A DNA stretch of 35,510 nucleotides from Alphaproteobacteria bacterium (GCA_026710105.1 JAPORR010000044.1:1-35510); one strand, 5' to 3'; shown: positions 1 through 8,896, counted from the first letter of the stretch. The notes: a model not told the origin generated them from the sequence alone. A program made the numbers and translations.

Positions 1-1281
1 CTCCGACGGGTAGATATTCTCGCCGCCGGAGATAATCAGGTTGTTCTTGCGATCAATCAGGCGGATGAACCCGTCATCGTCACGCAGCGCAATATCCCCG
101 ACCGAGAGATAGTCGCCGCGGAAGGCCTCGGCAGTCTTGTCGGGCCGGTTCCAGTAGCCGTCGAAGGCGTAGGGGCCGCAGGAGAAGAGTTCGCCGGGCG
201 CGCCGTCGGGAACTTCGCAGCCCTTGTCGTCCAGCAGCCTGATCGGTGCCGAACCAACGACCTCGCGCCCTACAGTGCCAAGCTTGTCGAATTGCTCGTG
301 CGGATGCAACATGGTGACCCATCCCGCTTCGGTCGAGCCGTAAAGCTCGAAAAGCCGGGAATTCGGGAACATCTTCATCACGTCGCGCTTGGTGTCGGCG
401 TGTGCCGGCGCGGAGGAGATCATCAGCTTTTCCACCCCCTCGAAGCCACCTCTTGCGCGGTCGGTATCCGGGACGTCGAGCAACATCGTGTAATGGGTCG
501 GTACCAGTGAGGTGAAGGTGGCGCCGGTCTCGGCGAAGGTACGCAGACAAAGTGCCGGGTCAAAACTCTTGCGCGAGAAGATGGTGACCGTGCCGGCGCA
601 ATACAGGAAGGCGGAAAAGAAGTTCAGGGAGTTGGCGTGGCACATCGGCATGACGAGCAGCGCGTCGTCGCCGCGATGGAGCCCCAGCTCGACCTGCGTC
701 ATCAGAGCCAGCATCACCATGCCGCGATGGCCGCGGATCGCGCCTTTGGGAGATCCTGTTGTTCCTGAAGTATACATGAGGCACCAGGGGTGGTCGGGGC
801 CCACGACCGCGTCCGGCTCGCGCTCTCTGCCGCTGAGCAGCAGGTCCTCATAGTCTCGCCAACCTATGGTCCGGCCACTGTCGATGGCGATGAAGCGATC
901 GTCCGGTATGTCGAGCTTGTCGCGGATACTCTCGACAAGAGGGAGCAGCGCCGCCTCGACAATCAGCGCCTTTGCGCCGCAATCTTCGAGGATGTAGAGC
1001 GCTTCCGGGCCGGTAAGGCGGAAATTGACGGGGACGACGACCAGCCCCGACTTGGCAGCAGCCACGTAGATTTCCGCCCATTCGGCGCGGTTGTAGGCGA
1101 GGACCGCAACCCGGTCGCCTTGCACGAGCCCGGCGCAAAGCGCGTTCGCCAGCCGGCAGGCCCGCGCGTTCAACTGACGGTAGGTCATGCTGCGGGCGAA
1201 GTCCCGCGCCGCCACCTTCTGTGGTTGCAGGCGCGCATGGGCGCTCAGGATCTGCCCGAGATTGAGCGGCGCCATGCTCAT
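1..1281 (-). CDS. Acyl-CoA synthetase (AMP-dependent ligase), 3' end cut by window
   Basis: Class I adenylate-forming enzyme that activates a carboxylic acid with ATP and loads it onto CoA in the cytoplasm. It is missing from the ORF track because it runs off the window, but one frame is open for 427 codons. It starts MSMAPLNLGQILSAHARLQP and carries the AMP-binding P-loop YTSGTTGSPKG near residues 165-177, then ELYGSTEAGW, GDIALRDDDGF and, at the window edge, SGGENIYPSE. The last two motifs lie just before the C-terminal lid domain, so roughly 80-100 residues should lie outside. The start at 1281 overlaps the stop of the upstream GntR gene as ATGA, so translation is probably coupled. Family assignment is firm; substrate (medium/long-chain fatty acid or aromatic acid) is unknown. 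Confidence 0.95.
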   Translation of the reverse strand, partial: MSMAPLNLGQILSAHARLQPQKVAARDFARSMTYRQLNARACRLANALCAGLVQGDRVAVLAYNRAEWAEIYVAAAKSGLVVVPVNFRLTGPEALYILEDCGAKALIVEAALLPLVESIRDKLDIPDDRFIAIDSGRTIGWRDYEDLLLSGREREPDAVVGPDHPWCLMYTSGTTGSPKGAIRGHRGMVMLALMTQVELGLHRGDDALLVMPMCHANSLNFFSAFLYCAGTVTIFSRKSFDPALCLRTFAETGATFTSLVPTHYTMLLDVPDTDRARGGFEGVEKLMISSAPAHADTKRDVMKMFPNSRLFELYGSTEAGWVTMLHPHEQFDKLGTVGREVVGSAPIRLLDDKGCEVPDGAPGELFSCGPYAFDGYWNRPDKTAEAFRGDYLSVGDIALRDDDGFIRLIDRKNNLIISGGENIYPSE

Positions 1282-1988
1282 GCCGAGCGATCCTGCATGA
1301 CGGTGCCGTCCTCGGCGGGGCGGTCCTTCAGCGCGTCAGCCAGCGCGTCGGCGGCGCGTTCGATATGGGTGACGGCGAGCGCTTCGGCCTTTGCGGCCTC
1401 GCCCGCGAGAATGGCCTCGAGAATGCCGGCATGCTCGCGCCATATGGCGTCCGCAGGCGCGGCGTGGCGGAGCACCTCACCCATGACCCGGCGCAGAAAG
1501 CGCCAGTGCGGCTCTGCGGTGCGGGAGAGCAACGGATTGCCGGAAAATTCATAGAAGAGCGCGTGGAACGCTTCATCATGACGGATCTGCTCGCGAACCT
1601 TGACCGCGCAGACAGCTCTGTTTCCGGCATCGAGAACCTTCGCGCTGCGCCGTTCCGCCTCGCGGGCGAGGGCTGGATCGCAGGCGAACCGTTCGGCTGT
1701 GCGGCGGACGGCGAGCCTGTCGAGCGAGGCCCGGATCTCATAGTGGTGACGCATGAGGGCGATATCCAGGGGAACGACGCGCATGCCGCGCCGTCCCGTC
1801 TCCTCCACGAGGCCGTCGGCTTTGAGCAGCGCCATGGCCTGCTGAATCGGTTGTCGGGACACACCGAACCGGTCCGCCAGCTGTTCCTGAACCAGTTGCG
1901 TTCCAGGGGCGAGCATTCCGTCACAGATCTCGTCGAGGACAGCCTGATAGACCTGATTGGTCAGGCTGGGAGCTGTGCGAATTAACAT
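1278..1988 (-). CDS. GntR-family regulator, FadR/FCD type
   Basis: DNA-binding transcription factor of 236 aa. The N-terminal winged helix-turn-helix (about residues 8-75) reads LTNQVYQAVLDEICDGMLAPG then LADRFGVSRQPIQQAMALL, a classic GntR recognition helix. The all-helical FCD ligand domain follows, with the expected metal-site pattern: RHDEAFHALF (Asp and His near residue 135), EHAGILEAI and THIERAAD. FCD regulators usually sense carboxylic acids. It sits directly upstream of the acyl-CoA synthetase with a 4-bp ATGA overlap, so it probably controls that gene and itself. A candidate operator lies about 30 bp upstream of its start. Confidence 0.93.
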   Translation of the reverse strand: MLIRTAPSLTNQVYQAVLDEICDGMLAPGTQLVQEQLADRFGVSRQPIQQAMALLKADGLVEETGRRGMRVVPLDIALMRHHYEIRASLDRLAVRRTAERFACDPALAREAERRSAKVLDAGNRAVCAVKVREQIRHDEAFHALFYEFSGNPLLSRTAEPHWRFLRRVMGEVLRHAAPADAIWREHAGILEAILAGEAAKAEALAVTHIERAADALADALKDRPAEDGTVMQDRSA

Positions 1989-2011
1989 TGATGCGTTCCC
2001 TCACCGGCGCT

Positions 2012-2040
2012 CTATTCCGAATTCCGAATTCAGTATTCGA
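2012..2040. promoter_or_regulatory. Candidate GntR operator upstream of the regulator gene
   Basis: The sequence holds GAATTCCGAATTC (2019-2031), two GAATTC hexamers around a single central base, flanked by further ATTCCGA/TATTCGA units. The nearly perfect palindrome lies 31-43 bp upstream of the GntR start, where an autoregulatory operator would be expected. A TTGACT (-35-like, minus strand, 2067-2072) lies further upstream but has no convincing -10 at proper spacing. Operator role is inferred from position and symmetry only. Confidence 0.4.
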
Positions 2041-2182
2041 TTTAGAGTGAGAGTGCTCTACAACCGAGTCAAATGGAAATCGCGCCAGTCACAGGCCCCT
2101 TTTTAGGTCCGGAATGACGGGGGTCCCACCGACGGGCTGATCCGGATCCTCTGCGCGCTTACCTGAACGGCATTATGGGGTC

Positions 2183-2236
2183 CGCGTGGCGGAACGCTGG
2201 TTTCGGGTTCGTCGGGCACAGCGGTTCCGCCACGCG
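2183..2236. repeat. Long stem-loop in the intergenic region
   Basis: CGCGTGGCGGAACGCTG (2183-2199) is matched by CAGCGGTTCCGCCACGCG (2219-2236): 17 paired positions with one bulged G and a 19-nt loop. There is no following T-run, so it is not a standard intrinsic terminator. It lies in the 415-bp gap between the GntR gene and the HNH gene. I see no other convincing gene in that gap; the 82-codon ORF at 2186 runs over the stem-loop and looks accidental. Confidence 0.55.
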
Positions 2237-2403
2237 CGTCCTGGGGTGCCCTGTTGTCGGTTACGCCCGCGGGATCAGGTGACGGGTGTGATCATGACCG
2301 CGTCGAGAGCCTCCTGGGAGGTGCTCAATAAAGGGCATGCACTACACCTTCTGCTTCGCAACATAATGCACAAAGTCAAGCTGAGATCCGCGTGGTGCCA
2401 GCA

Positions 2404-2967
2404 TCAGCCCTGTTCGAGCTCGCTGTCCCAGTAGAGAAAGTCGGACCAGCTTTCATGTAGGAAATTAGGCGGGAAACGGCGTCCGTTCTCCTGTAGGCGC
2501 CAGACGCTCGGGCGCACCGGTTCCGCTAGGAGACGCATGCCGGAATCATGCAGCATTCGGTCGCCCTTGGCGCGGTTGCAGCGCCCGCAGGCGGTCACGA
2601 CATTGGTCCAGGTTGTGCGCCCGCCGCGCGAACGCGGCACCACATGGTCGAAAGTGAGATCTTCCGGCGGCAGCCGCTTGCCGCAATACTGGCAGGCGAA
2701 ACGGTCCCGCAGGAAGACATTGAAGCGCGTGAAAGCCGGGTAGCGCGCCGGTGCCACATAGTCCCGGAGCGCGATGACCGAGGGCAGCCGTATGGCCCAG
2801 CTCGGCGAGCGCACCTCGCTATCATATTCGGCCAATACCTGCACCCGGTTCAGGAACACGGCCTTGATGCTTTCCTGCCAGGACCAGAGTGACAGGGGGA
2901 AATAGCTGAGCGGACGGAAATCCGCATTCAGAACCAGCGTTGGCGCGCTCTCCGCAGGCGGTGTCAC
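2404..2967 (-). CDS. HNH endonuclease family protein
   Basis: Single-domain HNH protein of 187 aa from the proposed start. The beta-beta-alpha-metal fold spans about residues 90-140: zinc knuckle CQYCGKRL, catalytic-type FDHVVPRSRGG and second zinc knuckle CGRCNRAKG. The N-terminal PTLVLNADFRPLSYFPLSLW is the hallmark of the compact chromosomal HNH family widespread in Alphaproteobacteria. I prefer a GTG start at 2967, preceded by GGAGAG at good spacing. The ATG at 3117 in the ORF track adds 50 unconserved residues and runs into the neighbour's upstream region. The biological role of this family is poorly defined. No methylase is nearby, so there is no reason to call it restriction. Confidence 0.88.
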   Translation of the reverse strand: MTPPAESAPTLVLNADFRPLSYFPLSLWSWQESIKAVFLNRVQVLAEYDSEVRSPSWAIRLPSVIALRDYVAPARYPAFTRFNVFLRDRFACQYCGKRLPPEDLTFDHVVPRSRGGRTTWTNVVTACGRCNRAKGDRMLHDSGMRLLAEPVRPSVWRLQENGRRFPPNFLHESWSDFLYWDSELEQG

Positions 2968-3200
2968 AGCACTCTCCAAGCTCAGACCACGAATCGGCCT
3001 GATACCAACATAGGGGTGCCCGACACCGGGGCGCAAGATGGCAGGCCGTGAAGGCAGTGACAGATGGATGAAATTGCTGCGGCAGAGGGATGACGACGAT
3101 GTTCCTGTCGACGCCAAACCCGGATGCTTGCAAGTGGCTGTGGTTTTTGCCTTTGCGCGCAGACAGGCATATTTGGAGACGCGGGCATGAGGAGTCGGAT

Positions 3201-4391
3201 ATGGCCAGGACCGCGGCGCAGGGAGAAACCCAGACGCTGGTGTTGATCGGCGCCGGGCATTTCTTGAGCCATTTCTATGCGCTTAGCTTGCCGCCATTAT
3301 TCTTCTTCTTCCGGGAGGAATTCGGTGCAAGCTATGCCCTTCTGGGTGCGTTGGTCACCGGCTATGCCGTGGTGGGCGGCGTACTCCAGGCGCCGGTCGG
3401 GCTGGCAGTGGACCGTTGGGGTGCGCGTCCAGTGCTACTCACGGGGCTCGTGCTCAACGCCGCCGCTATCACCGCCATCGGCTTTGCTCCCAACTATGGG
3501 ATACTGGCGCTGCTCGCTGTGGCGGCGGGTATCGGCAATAGCGTTTTCCACCCGGCGGATTATGCCGTGTTGGCGGCACGCATAAGCGAGCGGCGGTTGC
3601 CACGCGCCTACAGCTTGCACAGCTTTCTTGGCTTCTTCGGTACGGCGGCGGCGCCGCTCACCATATCGAGCCTCGCCGGCTGGCTGGGCTGGCGCAGCAC
3701 GCTCATATTCGTTGGCGTGGCCGGGCTCGTGACCGTGCTGGCGATGGCGGGGAGTGGGGCTGCTGTAACCTCCCCGCCGCGTGCCGGGAACGAGCCAGCA
3801 GGTGCAGGACCTGCCCGGCGCCTCTCGCTGCCGATTCTGTTGTTCTTTGGCTTTTTCGTCGCTTATGGCATGGCGAGCGGTGGCATTATGTCTTTCACTG
3901 TCATCGGGCTTGGGAAGCTCCACGGTCTCGACCCCGCTTCCGCTAGCGCGGTGCTGACGACGGCGCTCCTGGCGCTTGCCTTCGGTATCCTAGCCGGCGG
4001 TGCCCTGCCGAACCGCGAACGGTTGCAGGTACGCCTTGCCGCCACGGCGCTGATCGGCGGCGGGGTGCTGACGGCGCTTGCAGGCTTGACCGCTGCCGGC
4101 GTCGTCGGGCTTGCTATGCTGTTGGGTGCGGCCGGCTTCGGAATGGGCGTTGTGCTTCCGGCGCGGGACCTGATGCTCCGGCGTATCACGCCGCCCGGCA
4201 GCACCGGCCGAGTAATTGGCTTCGTATTCGTCGGTCTTTCGATTGGCGGCGGCCTGGCACCGCTGCTGTTCGGCTGGACGATGGACCGTGGCTGGCCAGT
4301 CCTGCTGTTCCTCGGTTGCGGGATCTTCCTCGCACTCGCTTTCCTGTGCTCCTTTGGCGCGGTCCTAGCTGCAAGGCGTCCGGCGCACTGA
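3201..4391 (+). CDS. MFS transporter, Fsr-like (copy 1)
   Basis: Major facilitator superfamily inner-membrane transporter of 396 aa with about 12 hydrophobic segments. Key motifs are GLAVDRWGARPVLLTG (loop 2-3 motif A), GNSVFHPADYAVLAARISE in the middle, and LPARDLMLRRITPPGSTGRV then FVGLSIGGGLAPLLFG near the C terminus. The SVFHPADY motif is typical of fosmidomycin-resistance-like exporters. ATG 3201 is chosen over the track start at 3090 because GAGGAG lies 6 bp upstream and membrane segment 1 follows shortly after. It faces the HNH gene across about 230 bp and converges on the LLM gene with a 10-bp gap. It is paralogous to the MFS gene at 18749. Substrate unknown. Confidence 0.92.
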   Translation: MARTAAQGETQTLVLIGAGHFLSHFYALSLPPLFFFFREEFGASYALLGALVTGYAVVGGVLQAPVGLAVDRWGARPVLLTGLVLNAAAITAIGFAPNYGILALLAVAAGIGNSVFHPADYAVLAARISERRLPRAYSLHSFLGFFGTAAAPLTISSLAGWLGWRSTLIFVGVAGLVTVLAMAGSGAAVTSPPRAGNEPAGAGPARRLSLPILLFFGFFVAYGMASGGIMSFTVIGLGKLHGLDPASASAVLTTALLALAFGILAGGALPNRERLQVRLAATALIGGGVLTALAGLTAAGVVGLAMLLGAAGFGMGVVLPARDLMLRRITPPGSTGRVIGFVFVGLSIGGGLAPLLFGWTMDRGWPVLLFLGCGIFLALAFLCSFGAVLAARRPAH

Positions 4392-4401
4392 GCAACATAG
4401 C

Positions 4402-5277
4402 CTAAAGATCTACCGACTCCTTCACGCGGCGCATGGCCTCGATATGCGCGTCTGCGCCCCTGAGGCCGGCGTCCATCGTGTTTACCGTCAGATGGGTCGC
4501 CTCGACGCTCCGCCAGAAGTCAATGTCGGCCTGCCAGGAGTCTGGCCCGACAGCCGTGCCCCGTTTGGCATAGCGCAGCCAGGACTCGATGCCGATCGTG
4601 CCCGGATCCCGCCCGGCGGCGCGGGCATAGCCGCGGAGCCGCTCGATGCGCTCGACAGTTTTGTCCGAGGGGGTGACGAGCGGGAACCAACCGTCGCCGA
4701 TGCGCCCGATACGTTCGATGGTTGCCTCGACATGGCCGCCGATCCAAACCGGGATCGGGCGCTGCACCGGCAAGGGGTTGATGCCGGCGTCGCGGACATT
4801 GTGCCAGCGGCCTTCGAAGGTCACTAGGTCCTCGGTCCAGAGCCGACGCAGCAAGGCGATTTGCTCCTCCGAACGCTTGCCGCGATTGGTGAAATCCTCA
4901 TTCAGCGCCTGGTATTCGACCTGATTCCAACCGACGCCGATGCCAAGCCGAAAGCGCCCGCCAGAGAGAATGTCGACCTGCGCTGCTTGCTTGGCGACCA
5001 ACGCGGTCTGGCGTTGCGGTAGGATCAGAACGCCGGTCACGAAATCGATTCGTTCGGTCAGCCCTGCAAGCCAGCCAAACAGCACCATCGGCTCGTGGAA
5101 CATCGACTGATGTGTGTAGGGCCCGACCAGTTCATGCGCCGCCGGATCGGCGCCTAGCACATGGTCGAAAGCCAGCAGATGGGTGTAGCCGAGTGCTTCG
5201 GCGGCCTGTGCGAAGTCGCGGCAGGCGGCCGGATCGGCGCCGATCTCTGTCTGCGGAAAGACAACGCCGAGTTTCAT
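4402..5277 (-). CDS. LLM-class flavin/F420-dependent oxidoreductase
   Basis: Luciferase-like (TIM-barrel) oxidoreductase of 291 aa. It opens MKLGVVFPQTEIGADPAACR and carries the family patterns YTHLLAFDHVLG, DFVTGVLILPQR, LSGGRFRLGIGVGWNQVEY, RRLWTEDLVTFEGRW and PIPVWIGGH. It resembles the subfamily annotated as F420-dependent (TIGR03619-like), but cofactor choice (F420 or FMN) cannot be fixed from sequence. The start at 5277 has GGGAGA about 8 bp upstream; the track start at 5430 adds an unlikely extension. Its 207-bp upstream gap follows the amidase end, so the two may be co-transcribed. Probably part of an amide or carboxylate catabolic set with the amidase and dioxygenase (inference). Confidence 0.9.
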   Translation of the reverse strand: MKLGVVFPQTEIGADPAACRDFAQAAEALGYTHLLAFDHVLGADPAAHELVGPYTHQSMFHEPMVLFGWLAGLTERIDFVTGVLILPQRQTALVAKQAAQVDILSGGRFRLGIGVGWNQVEYQALNEDFTNRGKRSEEQIALLRRLWTEDLVTFEGRWHNVRDAGINPLPVQRPIPVWIGGHVEATIERIGRIGDGWFPLVTPSDKTVERIERLRGYARAAGRDPGTIGIESWLRYAKRGTAVGPDSWQADIDFWRSVEATHLTVNTMDAGLRGADAHIEAMRRVKESVDL

Positions 5278-5484
5278 GTCCAATTCTCCCTGGCGGTAAT
5301 CTTTACAGGGGGCGAGTTTAGCTCGCGCGGCGTTCGCGGCACAGGGCACCTTGGTCTCCACTTCGAGGCACACTGTGGCGCGGGTCATGGGACAATAGAG
5401 GCGCGAAAGGCTCGCCGTCATTGGTGCCAACTAGGCAGAAATTCGAAACGACTGGAACCGGATAGGCCATGCGTCTACCGCTGC

Positions 5485-6936
5485 TCAATATCCCGGCGGG
5501 GCTTGAAAGCCGCCGAAATGGCGTTCAATCAGCCGTGCGGTGTGGATACAGGTCCGGTCGCCGAGATAGGGGCCGACGATCTGGATGCCACCGGGCAGGC
5601 CGTCGCGCGCAATACCCGCCGGCGCAACGGTGCCTGGCAAGTGGCAGACGCCGTTGAGCCCCGCCCAGAACAATTGGTCGGTCGTTGGCGTGTCGCGATT
5701 GTTCACCTGGATCGTGCGCTCGTAGCGTTCGCCCTCATGGTCATGCGGGAAGGCGGTCGAGGCCGCAACCGGGCAGAGCAGCACGTCCCAATCCCGGAAG
5801 AAACGGTGCCAAGCCCAGCGGAAATGCTCACGCTGTTCCCGGAGCGCGAGCCATTCGCGATGCCTCATAGTGTTCCCGCGCGCCATACGGGCATAGTAGC
5901 TTGGATCGTCCGGGTCGAGCCGCTGCACGGCTTCCTCATGCTCGCGTAGCACCGCGTCCGGCTGTCGAGCGCTGGTCGCGGCGCGCAGCAGCAGGATGTA
6001 GTTTTCGTGCAGCGTGGTCATGTCGATCTCGGGCCGAGCCGTATCGCTCACGACGGCGCCAGCGGCGGCGATCTTGTCCACCAATAGCTGGAGTAGGTCA
6101 CCGTAGACTGTATCGATCTTGGATGGCTCGGAGTCGAGCATGACCGCGACGCGCAGCCCCCCGAAACCAGGAACACGTGGTCCCGGTAGGGCGAGGCGGT
6201 AGCCGGGCGCATCCATCTCGTCGGGCCCCGCCATCGCGTCGAGTGCGATCTCAAGATCGTCTGCTGAACGCGCCAGCGGACCGACAACGGAAATATCGGC
6301 TTGCGAGAGCACGCCTGGCAGGGCGTGGCCGCGTGGTGGGCAAAGCCCCCAGCTCGGCTTGTGTCCGAACACACCGCAATAATGCGCCGGATTGCGGATC
6401 GAGGAACCGATGTCGCTACCAGCATCGATGCCCGTCATGCCGGCTGCCAGCGCGGCACCCGACCCTCCCGAGGATCCGCCGGGCGTGCGCTCGAGATCCC
6501 AAGGGTTGTTGGTAACACCGTAAATGTCATTGTAACTCTGCCAGTCAGCCAGCATCAGCGGCACATTGGTCTTGCCGAAGAAGGTGACACCGGCAGCCTT
6601 CAAACGCGCGACGGGGACGCTGTCCGTCGCCGCGATATTGTTGCGAAATTCGGGGTCGCCCCATGTTGTTGGCGAGCCTGCCAAGTCGTAACTTTCCTTA
6701 ATTGTCATAGGCACGCCGTGCAGTGGCGGTAGATCGCCGCTACTTGCAGTCCGGCTGTCGGCGGCCCGCGCCGTTTCTCGTGCCTTGTCGCGATCCTGCC
6801 AGATGATGGCGTTGAGCGCCTGATTATGCATATCGGCGCGTGCGAAATAGAGGTCCAGCAGTTCTTCGGCTCCGATCTCCCGCCGCCGGATCATGGCGGC
6901 GAGGTCGACGGCGGATTTGAAGGCGGTTTCGGTCAT
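5485..6936 (-). CDS. Amidase (amidase-signature family)
   Basis: Amide hydrolase of 483 aa with the full Ser-cisSer-Lys triad context: catalytic Lys in VPMTIKESYD, the Gly/Ser-rich TPGGSSGGSGAALAAGM, and DAGSDIGSSIRNPA with the nucleophile. The C-terminal part has PGTVAPAGIARDGLPGGIQI, usual for this family. The start at 6936 is preceded by GGGAGAG; the longer track start at 7194 lies inside the divergent dioxygenase gene and is rejected. It shares a 61-bp divergent control region containing a perfect inverted repeat with the TauD-type gene. Related enzymes include the aspartyl/glutamyl-tRNA amidotransferase A subunit, but the absence of gatB/gatC nearby argues for a stand-alone catabolic amidase. 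Confidence 0.94.
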   Translation of the reverse strand: MTETAFKSAVDLAAMIRRREIGAEELLDLYFARADMHNQALNAIIWQDRDKARETARAADSRTASSGDLPPLHGVPMTIKESYDLAGSPTTWGDPEFRNNIAATDSVPVARLKAAGVTFFGKTNVPLMLADWQSYNDIYGVTNNPWDLERTPGGSSGGSGAALAAGMTGIDAGSDIGSSIRNPAHYCGVFGHKPSWGLCPPRGHALPGVLSQADISVVGPLARSADDLEIALDAMAGPDEMDAPGYRLALPGPRVPGFGGLRVAVMLDSEPSKIDTVYGDLLQLLVDKIAAAGAVVSDTARPEIDMTTLHENYILLLRAATSARQPDAVLREHEEAVQRLDPDDPSYYARMARGNTMRHREWLALREQREHFRWAWHRFFRDWDVLLCPVAASTAFPHDHEGERYERTIQVNNRDTPTTDQLFWAGLNGVCHLPGTVAPAGIARDGLPGGIQIVGPYLGDRTCIHTARLIERHFGGFQAPPGY

Positions 6937-6957
6937 CCCGGCTCTCCCTATTTCTCC

Positions 6958-6977
6958 TGGTGCGTTATATTGCACCA
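6958..6977. promoter_or_regulatory. Candidate operator between amidase and dioxygenase genes
   Basis: Perfect inverted repeat TGGTGC-N8-GCACCA (20 bp, AT-rich centre GTTATATT) inside the 61-bp region between the two divergent starts (6936 and 6998). Its centre is 30-31 bp from both start codons, so one bound dimer could control both genes. No regulator gene is adjacent, so the factor would act in trans. Operator role is inferred. Confidence 0.5.
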
Positions 6978-6997
6978 AGAATAGCGGAGGCGTGGCA

Positions 6998-7870
6998 ATG
7001 GAATTCGCACCGATTTCAGGCGCATGCGGCGCAGAGGTCTTCGGCATTGACCTGGAGCAGGATCTGAACGCGGAGCGCGTCGAGGCCTTGACGGCGGGCC
7101 TCGGCGAATACGGCGTGCTGGTCTTTCGCGGGCAGGCGCTCTCGCCTGAGGGCCATCTGGCGATGGGCAAGGCGTTCGGCGGTGTGAATGTCAACCGCTT
7201 CTTCCGTGCGGTAGAAGGCTATCCGGGTATTGCCGAAGTGCGCAAGGAGCCGGAGCAGAAGACAAATATCGGCGGCCAGTGGCATACGGATCACACTTAC
7301 GACACCGAACCGGCACTCGGCTCGATCCTGGTGGCGCGCGAACTGCCACCTTTCGGCGGTGACACGCAATTCTCCAGCATGTATGCCGCCTGGGACGCGC
7401 TATCGGACGGGTTGAAGGCGATGCTATGTGGTATGAAGGCTGTGCATTCAAGCCGCCATGTCTTCGGGCCACGCGCCGATCATGTGAAAGGGGCTAGCGA
7501 CCTCGCCGGACGGCTCGGCAACAGCGAGGCAGCGGTGCAGGATGCCGTTCATCCGGTTGTCATCCACCATCCGGTGAGTGGGCGGCCATCGCTCTATGTC
7601 AATCGCGGCTTCACGGTCCGTTTCGACGACTGGACCGTCGAGGAGAGCCGCTCGCTGCTGGAGATGCTCTACAAGTACGGGAGCCGGCCTGAGTTTACCT
7701 GCCGGGTTCGCTTCGAGCCCGGAACAGTGGTTTTCTGGGACAACCGCGCGACCTGGCATTGCGCACTCAACGACTATGCCGGCTACCGGCGCCTCATGCA
7801 CCGCGTCACCGTGGAAGGCACATCCCTGCGCGCCTGGCAGCCTGGCCCGAAAGAACGCGCCGCTGCCTGA
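6998..7870 (+). CDS. TauD/TfdA-family Fe(II)/2-oxoglutarate dioxygenase
   Basis: Cytosolic dioxygenase of 290 aa that would hydroxylate a small substrate using O2 and 2-oxoglutarate. The iron-binding triad is visible: His96 and Asp98 in GGQWHTDHTYD, and the distal His254 in ATWHCALNDY. The 2-oxoglutarate-binding Arg is in GYRRLMHRV. The start at 6998 has CGGAGG 7 bp upstream; the track's 6893 start runs back into the divergent amidase. Length matches TauD (about 280-300 aa). Divergent to an amidase and near an LLM oxidoreductase, it probably acts in catabolism of an organic acid, sulfonate or aryloxy compound; the substrate is unknown. Confidence 0.93.
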   Translation: MEFAPISGACGAEVFGIDLEQDLNAERVEALTAGLGEYGVLVFRGQALSPEGHLAMGKAFGGVNVNRFFRAVEGYPGIAEVRKEPEQKTNIGGQWHTDHTYDTEPALGSILVARELPPFGGDTQFSSMYAAWDALSDGLKAMLCGMKAVHSSRHVFGPRADHVKGASDLAGRLGNSEAAVQDAVHPVVIHHPVSGRPSLYVNRGFTVRFDDWTVEESRSLLEMLYKYGSRPEFTCRVRFEPGTVVFWDNRATWHCALNDYAGYRRLMHRVTVEGTSLRAWQPGPKERAAA

Positions 7871-7892
7871 ACGGGCCGGTGTGAGACCCCGC

Positions 7893-8723
7893 TCAGTCCC
7901 AAGCGGCGAGGGGCGGGAGCGACATCAAGATAGCGTCGATATTGCCGCCGGTCATCAGGCCAAAACGTGTGCCACGGTCGTGCAGGAGGTTGAACTCCAC
8001 ATAGCGCCCACGCCGACGTAGCTGGTGACGGCGGTCGGCCTCGGTCCAGGGCTCGTCCATACGCATGCGCACGATTTCAGGATAGACCGCCAGTACGGCA
8101 CGCCCGACATCCTGCACGAAGGCGAAGTCCGTGTCCCAGGCGCCGCTCGCCAGATTGTCGAAGAAAATGCCACCGAGGCCGCGCGGCTCGCCCCGGTGCG
8201 GCAGGTGGAAATACTCATCGCACCACGCTTTGAAGCGCGGGTAGTCGCCGACGTCATGGCGATTGCAAGCGTCTTCGAGGGCCGCATGGAAAGCGCGCCC
8301 TTCAGCGGCCGCACGCTCGGGGAACATGGGCGTAAGGTCTGCACCGCCGCCAAACCAGGCCTGCGTCGTTTCGATATGGCGGGTGTTCATATGCATGGCC
8401 GGCACGAAAGGCGAAGCCATGTGCGCGACCAGCGAAATGCCGGAGGCCCAGAAGCGTGGGTCCTCCGCCGCGCCTGGAATCTGCGCCCGGAAAGTTTCCG
8501 AGAGAGTGCCGTGGACAGTCGAGACGTTGACTCCGACCTTTTCGAAGATCTCGCCCTTCATTACCGACATGACGCCGCCGCCGCCGCCCGGTCGCTTCCA
8601 GGCCCGGCGTTCGAAGTGCGTGCCGCCTGGTTCCATCGCCTCGAAGGCATCGCAGAAGGCGTCGCGCAACTCCTCGAACCAGAGCCGCACACGTGTCTGG
8701 CGCGTGCTGGATACGTCCGTCAA
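7893..8723 (-). CDS. hemF: Oxygen-dependent coproporphyrinogen III oxidase
   Basis: Converts coproporphyrinogen III to protoporphyrinogen IX with O2 in haem synthesis. Family signatures are [79 protein letters not shown] and [19 protein letters not shown] place the start at TTG 8723 because GGGGAGG lies 7 bp upstream and the resulting [20 protein letters not shown] matches the usual HemF beginning (276 aa). The ATG at 8819 in the ORF track would add 32 unconserved residues. It converges on the TauD-type gene and diverges from petABC, so haem supply and cytochrome bc1 genes share an upstream region. Confidence 0.96.
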   Translation of the reverse strand: MTDVSSTRQTRVRLWFEELRDAFCDAFEAMEPGGTHFERRAWKRPGGGGGVMSVMKGEIFEKVGVNVSTVHGTLSETFRAQIPGAAEDPRFWASGISLVAHMASPFVPAMHMNTRHIETTQAWFGGGADLTPMFPERAAAEGRAFHAALEDACNRHDVGDYPRFKAWCDEYFHLPHRGEPRGLGGIFFDNLASGAWDTDFAFVQDVGRAVLAVYPEIVRMRMDEPWTEADRRHQLRRRGRYVEFNLLHDRGTRFGLMTGGNIDAILMSLPPLAAWD

Positions 8724-8874
8724 ACCCAAGCCTCCCCAGGGGCAGAACCGACCTGTAATGTGGGACATATCCGGCTGCAAATGAACGAGTACGGGCGCGC
8801 AAGCGCATTTACGCGGCATCGGGTCGCATAGCGGCGCGGGGACCGCAAGACATACTCGAACCGGCTATGCGGCA

Positions 8875-8896
8875 AGTGCCCGGTGTCCGGGGCACT
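8875..8896 (+). promoter_or_regulatory. Stem-loop abutting the petA ribosome-binding site
   Basis: AGTGCCCGG (8875-8883) pairs with CCGGGGCACT (8887-8896), a 9-bp stem with one bulged C and a TGT loop. It ends immediately before the GGGGAG Shine-Dalgarno sequence (8897-8902) of petA. A weaker inverted pair, GCATAGC (8826-8832) and GCTATGC (8864-8870), lies just upstream. The position suggests an effect on mRNA stability or petA translation. It is not a terminator: no T-run follows. Confidence 0.45.

Noticed and set aside
80-1138. Minus-strand ORFs at 80-550, 560-784 and 848-1138
   Set aside because: They are shadows of the acyl-CoA synthetase frame, which is open through the whole stretch and carries all the family motifs.
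2404-2967. HNH protein as part of a restriction or anti-phage system
   Set aside because: No methyltransferase, helicase, NTPase or other defence partner is adjacent, and the N-terminal pattern matches the common chromosomal HNH family.
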